Below, piece by piece: positions 36,206 to 48,292 of a stretch of 64,000 bases of DNA. The DNA lies in assembly GCF_963422355.1 (NCBI RefSeq), contig NC_085098.1, positions 2,008,632-2,072,631 on the forward strand, in the 5' to 3' direction. The notes under the pieces are model-generated. The model ran no database searches. It saw nothing but the letters and a program-made list of their open reading frames with translations, and was not told the DNA's origin. A program made the translations under genes and the position numbers. Within the stretch, counting starts at the first letter, position 1, and every line of letters starts with the position of its first letter. The stretch is from Corticium candelabrum. Taxonomy: Eukaryota; Porifera; Homoscleromorpha; Homosclerophorida; Plakinidae.

Positions 36206-39200
36206 CTCCTCTCCCTTTAGTTTTTTCGATACCTGAGAGGTAGCTGTCTGTTCTCTCGAGTTGGATATCTCCTTTGACTGATTTCCTTCTGAGGTTCAGT
36301 TGCTCCATTGTCTGTGACTGGATCTTTAGTCTCAGTGGATTTCCTCATAACATGCTCCTCATCTGTAGTCTCCGTAGGTGTGAGTGTACTTGCTGGAAGT
36401 GTAGGATCTTCTAACACGGGTCCTGATGAATCTGGTACGACTGTAGCTGGCAAGATATCCGGTTCTCCTGGCACAATCACTTGTGTATTGGTCGCATCTC
36501 TTGTTATCAAGTGATCAATATGCACGTATCTTATGTGTCCGTCTACATTTACCAAATAAGATGTCGGTCCCAGTCGTTGTGTCACTCTTCCTGCGAGCCA
36601 TTTGCTTCGACCATCCCTTCTTGGATTCCAGACAGAAACAGTGTCTCCTGGGCCCATTTCTCTTACATTGGTTGTAGCCTGGTTAAATTCTTCTCTTTGA
36701 TGATCTCGTATCCTTTTCCCAGCTTCCGGTTTCAACAGACTCAATCTCGTCCTAAGAGAACGTTTCATCAGCAACTCAGCTGGAGTCTTTCCAGTCGTCC
36801 CATGTGGGGTAGTCCGATAATGAAGTAAGAACAATGACACTCGGTGACTCCATGTTCGCTCCGATGGCTTAGACTTCAAGCTCTTCTTTAATTCCTGTAC
36901 CATCCTCTCCACCTGTCCATTCGTGGATGGGTGATATGGTGGGGTACGTTGATGGTGGATGCCATTTGAGCGCCTAAACTCCTCTGATAGGAATTGAGGT
37001 CCATTGTCAGTTACCATACAATATGGTATTCCATGAGTTGCAAATGTTCTTCTCATACATTCTACTGTCTAGCAAGCAGTAGTATTCTTGTGTAATTCAT
37101 GGAGCTCTGGCCACTTTGAAACGCATCTACTAACAATAAGTAGTGTCTTCCTCCCTACTCCGCAAAGTCTGCGTGGACACGTTCCCAAGGGCCTTCCGGG
37201 TATATCCAAGGATGAGTTGGCGTTGAAATTGCAGGTTTATTCCGTTGTTCCTGACACGTGGAACATGATCTGACTATACTCTCAACATCTCTGTCCAAGG
37301 CAGGCCACCACACAAAATTTCTAGCCGTCGCCTTCATTCGCACCATTCCTATATGTCCTGTGTATAGTTCAGACAATACTTGTTTTTGTAGTGAATATGG
37401 AATCACTACTCTTCCTCCATATATTAGACATCCCTCGGTAATAGATAACTCGGTTGACCTCTTGGCATAACTGTGTAGTTCAGGCGACCCATTGGTTGGC
37501 CATCCCTCTAGAGTATACTTCAATATACTCTGCAAAGAATTGGATCCTTGGCCGTGGCTTGTTTCACTTGGTCTGCTGTGACTGGCAAAGTGTCCAAGTA
37601 ATTTATATGGTACGTAATTTCGTTAGGATCGATCCCTTCCACAGGCAGTGGAAGTCTGGACAGCATGTCCGCTTCTCGATTGTTTATTCCGGGAGTAAAC
37701 TCTAAATCGTAATCATACACACTCAGTATACTATTGCCCAACGCTGCAATCTAGCAGCTGCCAAAGTCGGGATCCCTTGTTTCGGTCCTAATATTTTAAG
37801 TAAAGGTCTATGGTCTGTCACTAGTGTAAATTTACGTCCAATCAAATACTTGTGGAACTGTCGTACACCGTTGATAAGAGCTAAGGCTTCCCTTTCCAAC
37901 TGTGCCTAACCTCTTTGAGTTGAAGACAATGTTCTGGATGTGAATACAATTGGTTGTTCAGTTCCATCTGGCATAACGTGCGTTAAACAAGCTCCTTCTG
38001 GCGAGGCGTCACACTCGAGTCGTAATGGTTTTGCCAAATCGTAATGCATTAGACAGCTCGAATTCAATAGTTTCTCTTTGCTTTTTCAAAAGCTTCTTGT
38101 TGTGATTTCTTCCAAATCCATGGCGTAGACTTCTGGAGTAGTTTGTACAAAGGTTGGAGAGTAGTTGAGATATTCGGTAAAAATCGACCATAGTAGTTGA
38201 GTAAACCCAAGTATGACTTTAATTGAGTTACATTCTGTGGTTGGGGAGCCTCTCTAATTGCTCGATACTTAAGCCTAGTTCACAATATTGACGCCGACGT
38301 CTGGCGTCGTCGTCAACTCGACATGGTGACGCCGACGTCAGCGTCGTCCTGTTCACAATATCTTGGACGTCACGAAGTTGCGCGTCAAGGTTGGTCTGGG
38401 GTATGGAGTCAGATCGCGCACGCGTGGCTAGCCATGGACAACGAGTCCGTTCTCTTGCTGCTTCACTTGCGACGTAGAAGCAAGAAGGCCAAATCAAACA
38501 CCGAAGACGTATGTGGGTACGTCCAATATTTCAGCAAAGGCGCCAACAAGGTGATTTTCACCAGTTACTACAAGAACTGCGCCGTAACGACCCGGAAAGC
38601 CGTTTCCGTTTTTTGAGAATGTCCAAGGAGACGTTCGATTGTCTTGTCGAGAAAGTGACCCCTTCACTAACAACAAGGTCCTACCGAAGTGAAACAAGAG
38701 CAGAAATCTCTCCAGCTGAAAGGTATCCTAGATCATTATACTGTAATTCGAACTCTGTGCTTTCCTGTCTGTCCGTATGTCTGTCTGCCTGCCTGCCTAG
38801 AAGAATAAGTACAGCTCTAGGAAATCCGGTACTTTAATTTAACTGTCAGTAGCAAGCCAGGAAATCTGGGACGGCGCCACACTGGATGTCCTAGGAAATG
38901 TGGTATGTATGTTGTCTAGTACAAATACCTGATACGTTAAGAAATCTGGTACAATACTCAATATGTTGGAGGGAGAATTTGATACTAAAATTGTAATATT
39001 TTGAAAATTTGGTAGATCAGGTATTTATTTGTACAAAATATCCTAATTGGGTATGCATACTACATTTCCTAGCATAGTAGATATATACCAAGAAATTCTG
39101 TCAAAGATTCAAGTATCAGACCTGTAGTATTAGGAGTATTAGGATGACTTCATGAGATGAGAAAGTACACGCAAAAGCATTAAACCTCATAATGTGCTTG

Positions 39201-39425
39201 CATCTAGAACTTGTTCAGTCAGCATATTTGTCCTTTCCTAATTAATTACTGCCAGATTGGGCGTGCTACTTCGTGCCATTTATGCTTGTGTGTGCTTGCT
39301 TGTAACATAGAGGTACCCAAACTGAAAATTGCAAACAAGCATCCTATCTTTATCCGGGTTACTCTATTCTTTAATCAAGACAATGGCTGTAAATCCTGAA
39401 ATCATGATAGGCAGAATTTCAGGTA

Positions 39426-39545
39426 TTGTTGCAGAGTCCTGTTTATCTGTACCCTTGTGATGGCCCTGCAAATCATTTGCCCCTCTGTGTCCAAGGAGAT
39501 GAAAACTGCCAGTTTAGAGTGGCAAGTCTGCTTCTCACAGGTTGT
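39426..39545 (+). pseudogene. Fragment resembling an OTU/vertnin-type motif
   Basis: HLPLCVQGDENCQFRVASLL resembles the VxGDGNCxFRAxSLLL box of OTU-type proteases and vertnin-like proteins. The catalytic-motif Asp-Gly is Asp-Glu here. Only about 30 residues are recognisable and it runs into a GTCT repeat. Weak evidence. Confidence 0.25.
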
Positions 39546-39637
39546 CTGTCTGTGTGTCTGTCTGTCTGTCAATACATATATTTTCAAAGAACAACACTAC
39601 TACATTCTAGTCTGGCCCAAACGGCCGACGCCATAAT

Positions 39638-42280
39638 TTAACTACGTGCGAATGAAGAATGTCCCAGTCTTGCCAACTTTCTGCTAATTACGCTAGCATT
39701 ACACCTTTGCAAAGCTACCGACATGCATTTACGCCACAATAACTTAAATTCATGACTGTTCTTTCTTCCGTCTTCGTCTATAGACTGGAGTGACAGGCGG
39801 TGTAGGAATTGAGCTGCCTCTGAGCCCCAACGTCCGAAGTGTTCGAACACTAATGGATGCATTTGGAGGGGAGGCCCCAGACGTCCCTTTCTTTGGCGTA
39901 TTTTTCTGATTTCTTGACCTCACGGGTAGCTGCGGCCGCGCCGTCTTCCTGAGCTGCTCGAGAGATCACATGTAGTGCCCATGGGTGGGCCACCGAGATG
40001 TCCAGCTCAATGTCACAACCCTGTTGAGCGTCAAAGACAACGATGTCGGGGCGGTCGTCGCTATTAACGTAAAGATTCCTTGGTTCCCGCTGATGGGACA
40101 TCTTCAAATGCTGTAGACAGTCGCTCCAAACACTAGACAATGTCTCGTGAGTCCATATTGGCCCACCGCCGGTCTTACATGTGAGAAGGTGATAGCCGTC
40201 TTTATCGATGTCTTTGTCGCATTCGCATACAGGGACAACAGAACCGAGGGGCATTTCAAGACCCAACCTCATGCGTGTTGCTAAGCGAAAATCGCTGGGT
40301 TTTAATGCAAGCTTCGCAGAAGAAGGTATTGAGTCAAGCCATGCGCCTGCTCCAAGTCCCTGTAGCGACCCGAACCGAGCAGCTGAGCGCTGAGATAGTG
40401 GGTTTGAGAGAATAGACGACACAATTTGTTCCATTTGCTCCGATTTTAGCTTTTGCTGTAGCTTTTTCGGGTTGTTGATAAGTTCAATGAGGCTCTATTT
40501 CCTGGCAGGGCCTGCAAAAGATGAGAGGCGATTGATCCGTTGTGACCTGGATGTTGGACTTCACGAGAGATATTTTTGACTAAGTCTGTGAGATCACCAA
40601 ATGATTGAGGGAGGTGAGCTAGAGAACGGGCCCAACTTGATACAAACGCGATTGGACAAGTTGACTCCATAGAGGACATGCCAAACCCACCGTTCCGGAT
40701 TGGCAATGTTGCTTGCAGCCACTGTTGCTCCTCTATATCGTGGCAACAGACCAATTCCCGGAAAGTTGCCTTCGTTAGCTCATCATGAAACCTGGTAGCG
40801 GGTTTCAGCAGAGTGGGATACACTGAGCGAGCAAGATGATTTATTCGATTTGTGTGGCAATAGCGTAGAATTAGCATACCAGACTGGGGGTCATCCAAGG
40901 AAGCAAGCTCGTCACATAGACCCTGTCCTCCTTTAGCAAATTCCAAACAAGTCTCGGTGACATAGTGTTGATGACCAATGGGAATCCCCAATATGATTGT
41001 TCCAGAAGACACAACTCGAATAGCTCTATCGAGATGGGGATGGTCTGGGAGACCATGGCACAGAAGCTCGCATTTTTCGATTGCTACGTTGAGACCAATT
41101 TCTTTTAAGCTAGACTCCGCATCGTTCAAGCATAATAAAACATCCTCCATTGGCCCAATAAAAAACATATCGTCCAAGTACGCTAGGACACGGGTGGATG
41201 AGTGGTTCTTCTGGAGATCCAAAAGAAATGGATGCAAGGCGACAGAAAATAGCATGGGTCCAAGGGGGTCCCCTTGGTGGATTCCTTCCTCGGACCGCAG
41301 AATGTGAGCAATTTTCCCGTCGTTGAAAACCAAAGGACTGAAACCGGCATACATTTGATGGACATGTTGGTAGATGTCGGGGAATGCTTTTGCAACTTCA
41401 GGTAATAGATGGGATCGTGATACCGAGTTGAAGGCATTTTTCAAGTCCGTTTTTAAGATGACCCAATCAAGATTGGATTCCAGAAGTAGACTAATATGAT
41501 GTACAATAAGCTCTGGTTCTCCTTCGACCGCTACTCCATGTTGGAGGGGAGAGGGGAAGGATGAAAAGGATTCTTTCTTTTGTAGACACAAAGTCTTAGC
41601 CGTGAGCCGCCTGATACACTCGCCGACTGCGATTGGCCTCACATCACCAGATGGCTTCGAGAGAGCAACAAGTCGAGAAGCTGAAAGGAGCTCGACTATG
41701 CCGTGAGGGATAGATCCACTTGCAATCAGGTTACAGACAGTAAAGAACTTTCTGGCTGTAGTAGACCTACTCGCAAGTGCCTTGAAATGATCAAAGTTCC
41801 ATCCAGACGGGCCAGATCCGGAACTCTTGGGAAGTTTGGACAAAGTAGAAAAGAACAGTGACTCAGAGAGACTGGCAGATTGAGGCAAGACTTCTGGACA
41901 GGGCACACTCTTCACTCGAGCAGGGTGCTTCAAGGACAGCTTTACAACCGTTTCTGCAGAGACTGGAGCAAGGCCAGGACTCAAAAGCAATTTTGCTGCT
42001 CGGGAAAGTTCACCACATTTAATCAGCTGAAGAACTTTCTTACGATTCGTTGAAAGCTTTGATTGCATTGATGAAGACTTGAGAAGAGGTCGTTGAAGAT
42101 GTAAAAGCTCTTCCCACTGAAAATCAAGAAAGGAGAGAAACTTAGGTCTTTCCTGTCTAATTGCAGCTGCACCTCCTCTTTTGTGACGGAGAATCATTCG
42201 TGGTATGCACAGAAAGAGCTTCCATCCTGCTTCGTCAGTGGGGTCTTGTACGATTCTCGTCTGTCTGGTTGGTTCTTTAT
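39638..42280 (-). mobile_element. LINE with reverse transcriptase and restriction-enzyme-like endonuclease, nearly intact ORF, 5'-truncated
   Basis: Minus strand. A single frame from 42197 to 40446 carries a full reverse transcriptase: SGSGPSGWNFDH, DVRPIAVGECIRRL, VILKTDLKNAFNSVSR, HQGDPLGPMLFSVAL and the catalytic LAYLDDMFF. A one-base frame change near 40480 leads into 40434-39850 with the knuckle CECDKDIDKDGYHLLTC and the nuclease core RPDIVVFD...CDIELDISVAHP (PD-D/ExK type). Another near 39856 leads into the end, 39862-39638. Coding sequence is recognisable upstream to about 42280 (EAGWKLFLCIPR) but no start is seen, so the copy is 5'-truncated. This layout is that of early-branching endonuclease-type LINEs (R2/R4/Dong-like group). 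It lies antisense inside the intron of the Harbinger transposase. Confidence 0.85.
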
Positions 42281-43355
42281 TTGTGCGATAGAAATTGCTT
42301 TTGACTCCTAGAGCATTTAGAGTGTTTGAGGCTATTGGTTGCTGTGTTTTACATAGGTCGGCTATGACATTGAGGTATCTAGCAACAGGAAGCTCTCAAG
42401 TGTCTCTTTCCTTTAATTTCAGAGTTGGTCACTCGACAGTTTGCAGAATCATAAGAGACACTTGCACTGTACTCTGGGAAGTGTTGCTACCTCACTATGT
42501 TAAAGCACCATCAACTGAAGAAGAGTGGAAAGGAATAGCAACCGATTTTGAAAAGATTTGGAATTTTCCGAATTGCATTGGAGCAATTGACGGAAAACAT
42601 GTGATTCAAGCGCCAGCTGGTGCTGGGTCCGTGTACTACAATTATAAAGGGACCCACTCTATTGTCCTTATGGCTGTTTACGATGCGCATTATCGCTTCC
42701 TAATAGTTGATGTAGGAGATAGTGGTCGGCATAGTGATGGAGGTGTTCTTGCACATTGAGCATTCGGGCAAGCACTAGAGTCTGGCACCCTTTCATTGCC
42801 ATCGTCAAGAGAATTGCCTGGCAAAGCAACAAGGGCTCCATATGTATTTGTAGGCGACGAAGCGTTTCCTCTACGGACACACATGCTTCGGCCCTACCCA
42901 GGCAGGAATCTGCCAGATGCAAAGGCTGTGTTTAATTACCGTCTTAGTTGAGCTCGAAGGATCATTGAAAACTCTTCTGGAATTCTGACAGCTAGGTGGC
43001 AACTTTTTAGAAAGTTTATCGTCGCTCAACCAGAACATGTAGTAACTTTTACTAAAGCTGCCATTGCTCTCCATAATTTCCTACGGATCACCGAATCTAC
43101 AGTCTATTGCCCAGTTGGTTTTAGCGATGCAGAAGGTAGTGTAGGGAATGTAGTGGAAGGAAGTTGGAGGGCTGAAGTAAGTGCTGAAGGGGGATTAGAA
43201 AGAGTAGGGCAAGTTGGGAGCAATAGATTTAGTCAATCAGCAGCTGAAGTACGAGAGTGCTTCAGCAACTATTTCATGTCTCCCCAAGGACAAGTTGATT
43301 GGCAGTACCATCACATTCATCGAACATCTTATCACTAGATGTATAGAGTGAATTA

Positions 43356-43602
43356 AAACCGGCTTTTCTAAAAGCCAACAATATAGATCAGAGAGAGCAG
43401 AACTTATGCTTTGGTTGTCATTCATGTACATTGCATGAATGTCATAGCTTTCCACTACTGCAACTTCTTCATTTCACCATGGTAGTAGTTTGAAACATTT
43501 AGAGAAAGGGTATTTAGTTACCTTTAGAAAGGGTATTTAGTTACCTATTTGCTTAGATTCAAATCTCTTGAAGCGATTAATGGCTTTTAAAAAAGCCGGT
43601 TT
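43356..43602. repeat. Spaced 21-bp inverted repeat between the two Harbinger genes
   Basis: 43356-43376 (AAACCGGCTTTTCTAAAAGC plus C) and 43582-43602 are reverse complements with one mismatch. They lie just past the stop codon of the transposase and at the end of the convergent MADF-BESS frame. The spacer has a 19-bp tandem duplication (AAAGGGTATTTAGTTACCT). It may be a transcription-end structure or a tiny nested element. Confidence 0.7.
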
Positions 43603-45563
43603 GTGAGCAGCCTGTAGAGAGATCAGGTTGTGTGTGTGTGTTGGATGGGAACTCTGTATAGATTGATGATGATGTATTGTGCTGTTGTGGGTGCTGTTCT
43701 GGAAGGAAAATCAAATTGTTCGCAGGTTCATGCTGCTGTGTGGGACTGAAGTATAGATCGTCTTCAACTTCTGTTAGCGCTTGGTGTACTTTCATTGTAG
43801 CGAAGGCTTTCCTTCGTCCGTCCAATTTCCGTTGCCTGGCTGCAACAGCAGTCCAAAATGATGATCCTCATCCATATGGATTTTTTGGTTTGGAAATGAT
43901 GGATGATAGCTTCGTCAACTTCATCATAGCCTCTCTTCACCCTTTTGCCTCTTTTGGATGGGAGATCAGAGGATGGGGAGGAGGAGGGGTAGAGAAAGAA
44001 TCTAGAGACGGGGATGATGATGTTTGACTAGAGTTGGGATGGTGAGAAGTTTGGTTGTCACATTGGTAAGAGGAAGGTTGGCTAGATGATGATTTGTCAA
44101 GATCACGTTCCATGGCAGAGCACCCATCTCTAATACAGCTATAATATTTCAAACAAAAGCACTCATAAGAAATGAATGCCACAGAGCAGATGCGGTAGTT
44201 TTATTCTTGTTTCCTACTGTAATTATTGTTATTATTATTATTATTTATTATGTGTCGTTATGCCCCTTCATGATGGGCAAGTGGGGTCTTTACCCCCATC
44301 TGGGCGCCCACCAACCTGACAAGTGAGCCAGCACAGAAAATATGAAGAATGAATTCGACAGATAGAGCATGCGTCTTTTACACCTATAGTATTCTCATGC
44401 ACAGAACGATGCAGTAAGCTGCTTACAAACACAAACACCTTCTTGAAGCATTTTGCATCAATGTTAGGTGAAACGCTTCATTCCACATACAACATGACAG
44501 TCAAACTGGCTTCGCTCCAGAATCTGCTATGCTCTTGTTAGATCTGCTGTCATGAGCTTGAGAGGATACACAACAAATACAAATATGAAGGAGGCATCGA
44601 TCAAGCTGTGGCCACTAGCTGCCTAGTTCACAAACTCATTAGTAACTTTCTTTGCTTACAAAGTAGTTTTCTCTAATACCCTTATTAGTATCTGATTGCA
44701 TTTATAGCAGATGTTGCTAGCACAAACACTCTAGTTTCAGTGCTTAGTGTTTCATTGCATATGTAGCAGTATGAACGTAGTGCAAATCTGTTCAAATATA
44801 TGTTGTGTATTATTATTATTGTTGTTTTGTTGTTATTATTATCATTACCTTTGGTCATCTGTCTCTGAAAGACATGTCCCGACCTCTCCATATGTTGCCA
44901 AAGAAAAGTTTGTGTCAGTCCTAGAATTTGATTCCGGCAATCATATATTATTCTACACAGTTATCTAGACACCTACAGCTTAGATACAAAAATTGCCAAA
45001 TAGCAACTGGAAAGGCAGAAACTAGAAAGGCAGACATACAGACAGATAGACACACCTCTAGATAACACAGTGACAGACAGCAGACATATACATGCCCATG
45101 CAGGGAAGCACATTGACACACAGAAACAGAAACAACCAGATTCATAGACAGACGGACAGAAAGGCAAGCAGAGGGCATAGACAAAAGGCATTGAGCTGCA
45201 GACAGGTTATAAGCCAACTTATATATGTGGAAAGAACAGCAGATGGATGTAGTATAGATTGACTCACTGTTGGTGCTTCATCGTGTCAGCCAGCAACATC
45301 AAAATCTCAAAATACTTCCACGAGGAAGTAGTTGGTGGTCCACTGTCACCAGAGACACGGTGCGTGGTTTTCTCAGCTCCCTTACAAATCTGTCTCTGAG
45401 AGACTTCCATTTCTTCATTGCCAGCTCAACGGAGATGTCCAATTCCCTGGCAACTTCCTTCCCTCCATGCGTTCTCCTTAACTCTAATGTCTCTGTAGGA
45501 GCGGGAAGTTATCTGCCAAATAGCAGTCTGTTGCCTCACAGCCTCAATCAATGTTTCTTCCAT
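43577..45563 (-). pseudogene. Harbinger accessory gene: MADF-BESS DNA-binding protein, frameshifted
   Basis: Minus strand. From ATG at 45563 the frame reads MEETLIEAVRQQTAIWQ, then RVKENAWRE. A GGAA duplication shifts the frame, after which VARELDISVELAMKKWKSLR and DRFVRELRK complete a MADF domain (to about 45340). A Ser/Pro-rich linker lies at 44130-43937. A BESS-like motif follows near 43860-43770 (DEDHHFGL, then RRKAFATMKVHQALTEVEDD), again with a frame change inside. In Harbinger elements the partner Myb/MADF protein helps nuclear import and end recognition. Intron boundaries between the parts were not resolved. Confidence 0.7.
44219..44252. repeat. (TTA)n microsatellite
   Basis: About ten imperfect TTA units within the Harbinger element. 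A degenerate CAGACAGA-type tract lies at 45000-45190. Confidence 0.8.
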
Positions 45564-46902
45564 TCTAAGGGGAAACTAAATCCGGGATGCTTACAGCTCT
45601 GCTAATTCGCTAAAAATGCCCACGTGGTTACATTTGACGCTGACCACTTCCAGTTTTTAACGCTGTATTCCTACGTCATGACGGGGCGTTGACGTTGCCC
45701 GAGCCACTTAGTTGTTGTTCACAATACTACGTCCACCTGAACGTCACGCCCCGTTGGTGTTGACGTCAGCGTCAATATTGTGAACCAGGCTTAACTCTCC
45801 AATGGTCTGAGCCCCTTCTCGCTAATTAGGTGCCCCAAATACTCCACTTCCGGAAGTGTTGAATGTGCACTTCTCTTCTTTTAGTCGAATACCTCTCTTA
45901 CTCAGTCGGTCCAACACAATGTCTAACCGCTGGTCATGTTCCTCCTGGCTACCTCCTACTACCAGTAGGTCATCTAAGTAGCATATGCATCCTGGAATGC
46001 CTGCTAAAATTTCATCCATGGCCTTTTGCCAAATAGCAGGTGCAGATGTGATTCCAAACGGCATCCTTGTATACACAAAGAGTCCCTTGCTAGTATTGAT
46101 TGTCAAGTATGCCCGAGAGTCTGGGCTAATCTTCATTTGTTGGTATGCCTGTTTCATGTCCAAACGAGTAAAGACTCTTCCCCCTGCTAGGGTTGAAAAC
46201 AGGTCTTGCGGATTAGGCATTGGGTAGCATTCCGTCTCTAGGTAAGGGTTCACACTAACTTTGTAGTCACCACACACCCGTATCGACCCGTCAGCCTTCC
46301 TTACAATTACAATAGGTGATGCCCACTCGCTTCTGTTAATTTGTCGAATTATTCCCTCCTGTTGCAAACGATCCAGTTCTTCGTCTACTTTGCTGTGTAG
46401 GGTAGGGTACCGGTCGCGGTCTATGGAACTTTGGCACTGCATCCTGTCTTAGTGTAATGCGTGCTTCGTATCCGTTCAGTGTTCCAATTCCCTTCTCAAA
46501 CAATTGGGGGTATCTCTTAGTATAATCGGTACCCAGAGTCTTCCGTGGGCTAGTCGGTCTGTCGACCCTAAATAACATGTGCCAATCCAGTCGGATCTGT
46601 GAAAGCCAGTTTTGCCCCAAGACTGCTGGTTTGTTTTGAACTTACCATTTTCTCACGTGCAGTCTGGATGCCATAATGGATTGGAACGTAAGCTTCCCCC
46701 CTTACCGTCAGTGGTTCTCCAGAGTATGTCTGAAGTTTGACTCTACTCTTCTGTAACTTCACGTGAGTCAGAAAACGCTTGTATTATGTACGCAGGTATC
46801 ACAGTCATCGATGCCCCGGTATCGACATCCATTGTCACTAACGCCCCCGCAACTTCCATGGTGACTTTAGGTGCGTTCTGTTTGTCTGTCAGAGTATATA
46901 TC

Positions 46903-47565
46903 GGATCAATGGTACAATACGCACCCCCAGCTAAATGGGGTGCGTATTCTTCTAGCCTCTATGATACAACGCGCACCCTACTATTTACATACCAGCAAAA
47001 ACAAGAGTGATATACAATATATCCTGCACACGTTTACTTTATGAAACATTACACTCTTGTCCGCGCGCGCAGAGTCTAGAGTATGAGACTATTTCTTGTC
47101 GTGCAAAGTTTACAGAATTACAAAGTAGCTAGGCTATGCTGGAACGGTTCGACTAAACTACAAACTCTACCTAACTCTACCGAGTCAAGAAATGGTAGGA
47201 ATGTCATTGAGGTTACCGCGGTATCGGGTATCGCGCTGCTAAGTCAACAACGTTGTTTTGTAAAGCTTGCTGCCTGGTTTTGCCATACCTCTCCCTCCAC
47301 ATAAACTCGTCGGACTGCTGATCTACTACATAAATTTGAACGGACTACTGATCAACCTGCAATTTGGCGCGACAAGCTACAGAATTGCTTATTATCCCGG
47401 ATAAGGGTGTACTAATAAAGTAGGCGTGTACAGGATTTATTGTATATCACTTTTGTTTGCTGGTACGTAAATAGCTTGCTAGCTAGCTAGGGTGCGCGTT
47501 GTATCATAGAGGCTAGAAGAATACGCACCCCATTTAGCTGGGGGTGCGTATTGTACCATTGATCC
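46903..47565. mobile_element. 663-bp non-autonomous DNA transposon with long terminal inverted repeats and 8-bp target duplication
   Basis: Ends start GGATCAATGGTACAATACGC. The inverted repeats extend about 130 bp, the first 76 or so without mismatch. Flanks carry the perfect 8-bp direct duplication TATATATC (46895-46902 and 47566-47573). Each terminal repeat contains its own hairpin, ACGCACCCC...GGGGTGCGT. An 8-bp duplication is typical of hAT, P or Merlin superfamilies, and the termini do not let me choose. No transposase is present. It lies between gag and protease of the Ty3/Gypsy element. Confidence 0.9.
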
Positions 47566-48292
47566 TATATATCATACTCACCTCGTCGTCTTCTTCGACT
47601 TGATTCGTTTGGTGTCTGGATTTCGTCGACTTCGTTGCTTGCTTGCGGTTCTGAAATTCCGAGCCATAACTCGCTCGATACTTCTGGCCAGATTGCTTCC
47701 GTTTCCTGCAAGCTTTGGCGATATGACCTCTAACGTTGCAAACCCGGCAAGTAGCGCTCTCGTACCAACACTTTTCAGAGTCGTGATCGCGTCCATCACA
47801 ACGATGGCAAACACGCTCTCTAGCTCTGCTATCCCTGGGAGTGAACCGCCTACCTCGGGATGCGTGCACGGTAAACGTTGTCTCCGCTGCTTGGTATGTT
47901 TGTCGACTTGATTGCGGTTCTCCTCGCAACAATTTCAGTTCATGCCTTGCGGTTTCGTGCGCTCGAGTTAGCGACAGTGCCTTTTCCAATGTCAGGTCTC
48001 GTTCTGCTAGGACCTTCTGCTGTAGGCCTTCGTGTCGGAGGCCGCACACCGATCGATCGCGTAACGCTGTGTTCGGGCTGTCCGCGAATTCGCAATCTTT
48101 TGCTAGGCGGCGCAATTCTGCAACGTAATTTGCAATCGATTCGCCCTCTTTCTGCTGTCTCTTATAAAATTTGAACCTTTCGGCAATAACTATCTTCCTC
48201 GGTTCGTAATGATTCTTCAGCAATGTGATGAGTTCGTCGAGGGTCTCATCTTGTGGTCTAGCTGGACTGACGAGGTTAATCTACTCTCGTAC

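Larger units (their letters stand above)
38434..43338 (+). pseudogene. Harbinger DDE transposase (HARBI1 family), inactivated
   Basis: Exon 1 (38434-38722) gives MDNESVLLLLHLRRRSKKAK, then, after a one-base frame change near 38495, MWVRPIFQQRRQQGDFHQLL and a stretch ending EISPAE, with a GT donor at 38723. Exon 2 starts after the AG at 42355-42356 and continues SAMTLRYLATGSSQVSLSFN. The DDE core follows: first Asp in IGAIDGKHV, second in VDVGDSGRHSDGGV, Glu in ARRIIENSSGIL. Two in-frame TGA codons lie at 42757 (after GGVLAH) and within NYRLS-stop-ARRII near 42946. It ends at TAG 43336-43338. The reading frame was otherwise well kept, so decay is moderate. The 3.6-kb intron is mostly an inserted LINE. 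Confidence 0.85.
38273..45790 (+). mobile_element. PIF/Harbinger DNA transposon, 7.5 kb, decayed
   Basis: Inverted ends of about 29 bp with two mismatches: left GCCTAGTTCACAATATTGAC, right (reverse-complemented) GCCTGGTTCACAATATTGAC, each continuing GCxGACGTC. Both ends abut TTAA (38269-38272 and 45791-45794), consistent with the TTA target duplication of Harbingers. GTTCACAATA recurs just inside both ends (about 38351 and 45718), so the ends carry repeated subterminal boxes. It contains the two genes expected of the superfamily, a DDE transposase on plus and a MADF-BESS protein on minus, in convergent orientation. A LINE is inserted in the transposase intron. The whole lies inside a Ty3/Gypsy element. 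Confidence 0.9.

Noticed and set aside
36308-37470. Plus-strand open frames over the integrase region
   Set aside because: They are opposite-strand shadows of the Ty3/Gypsy pol region.
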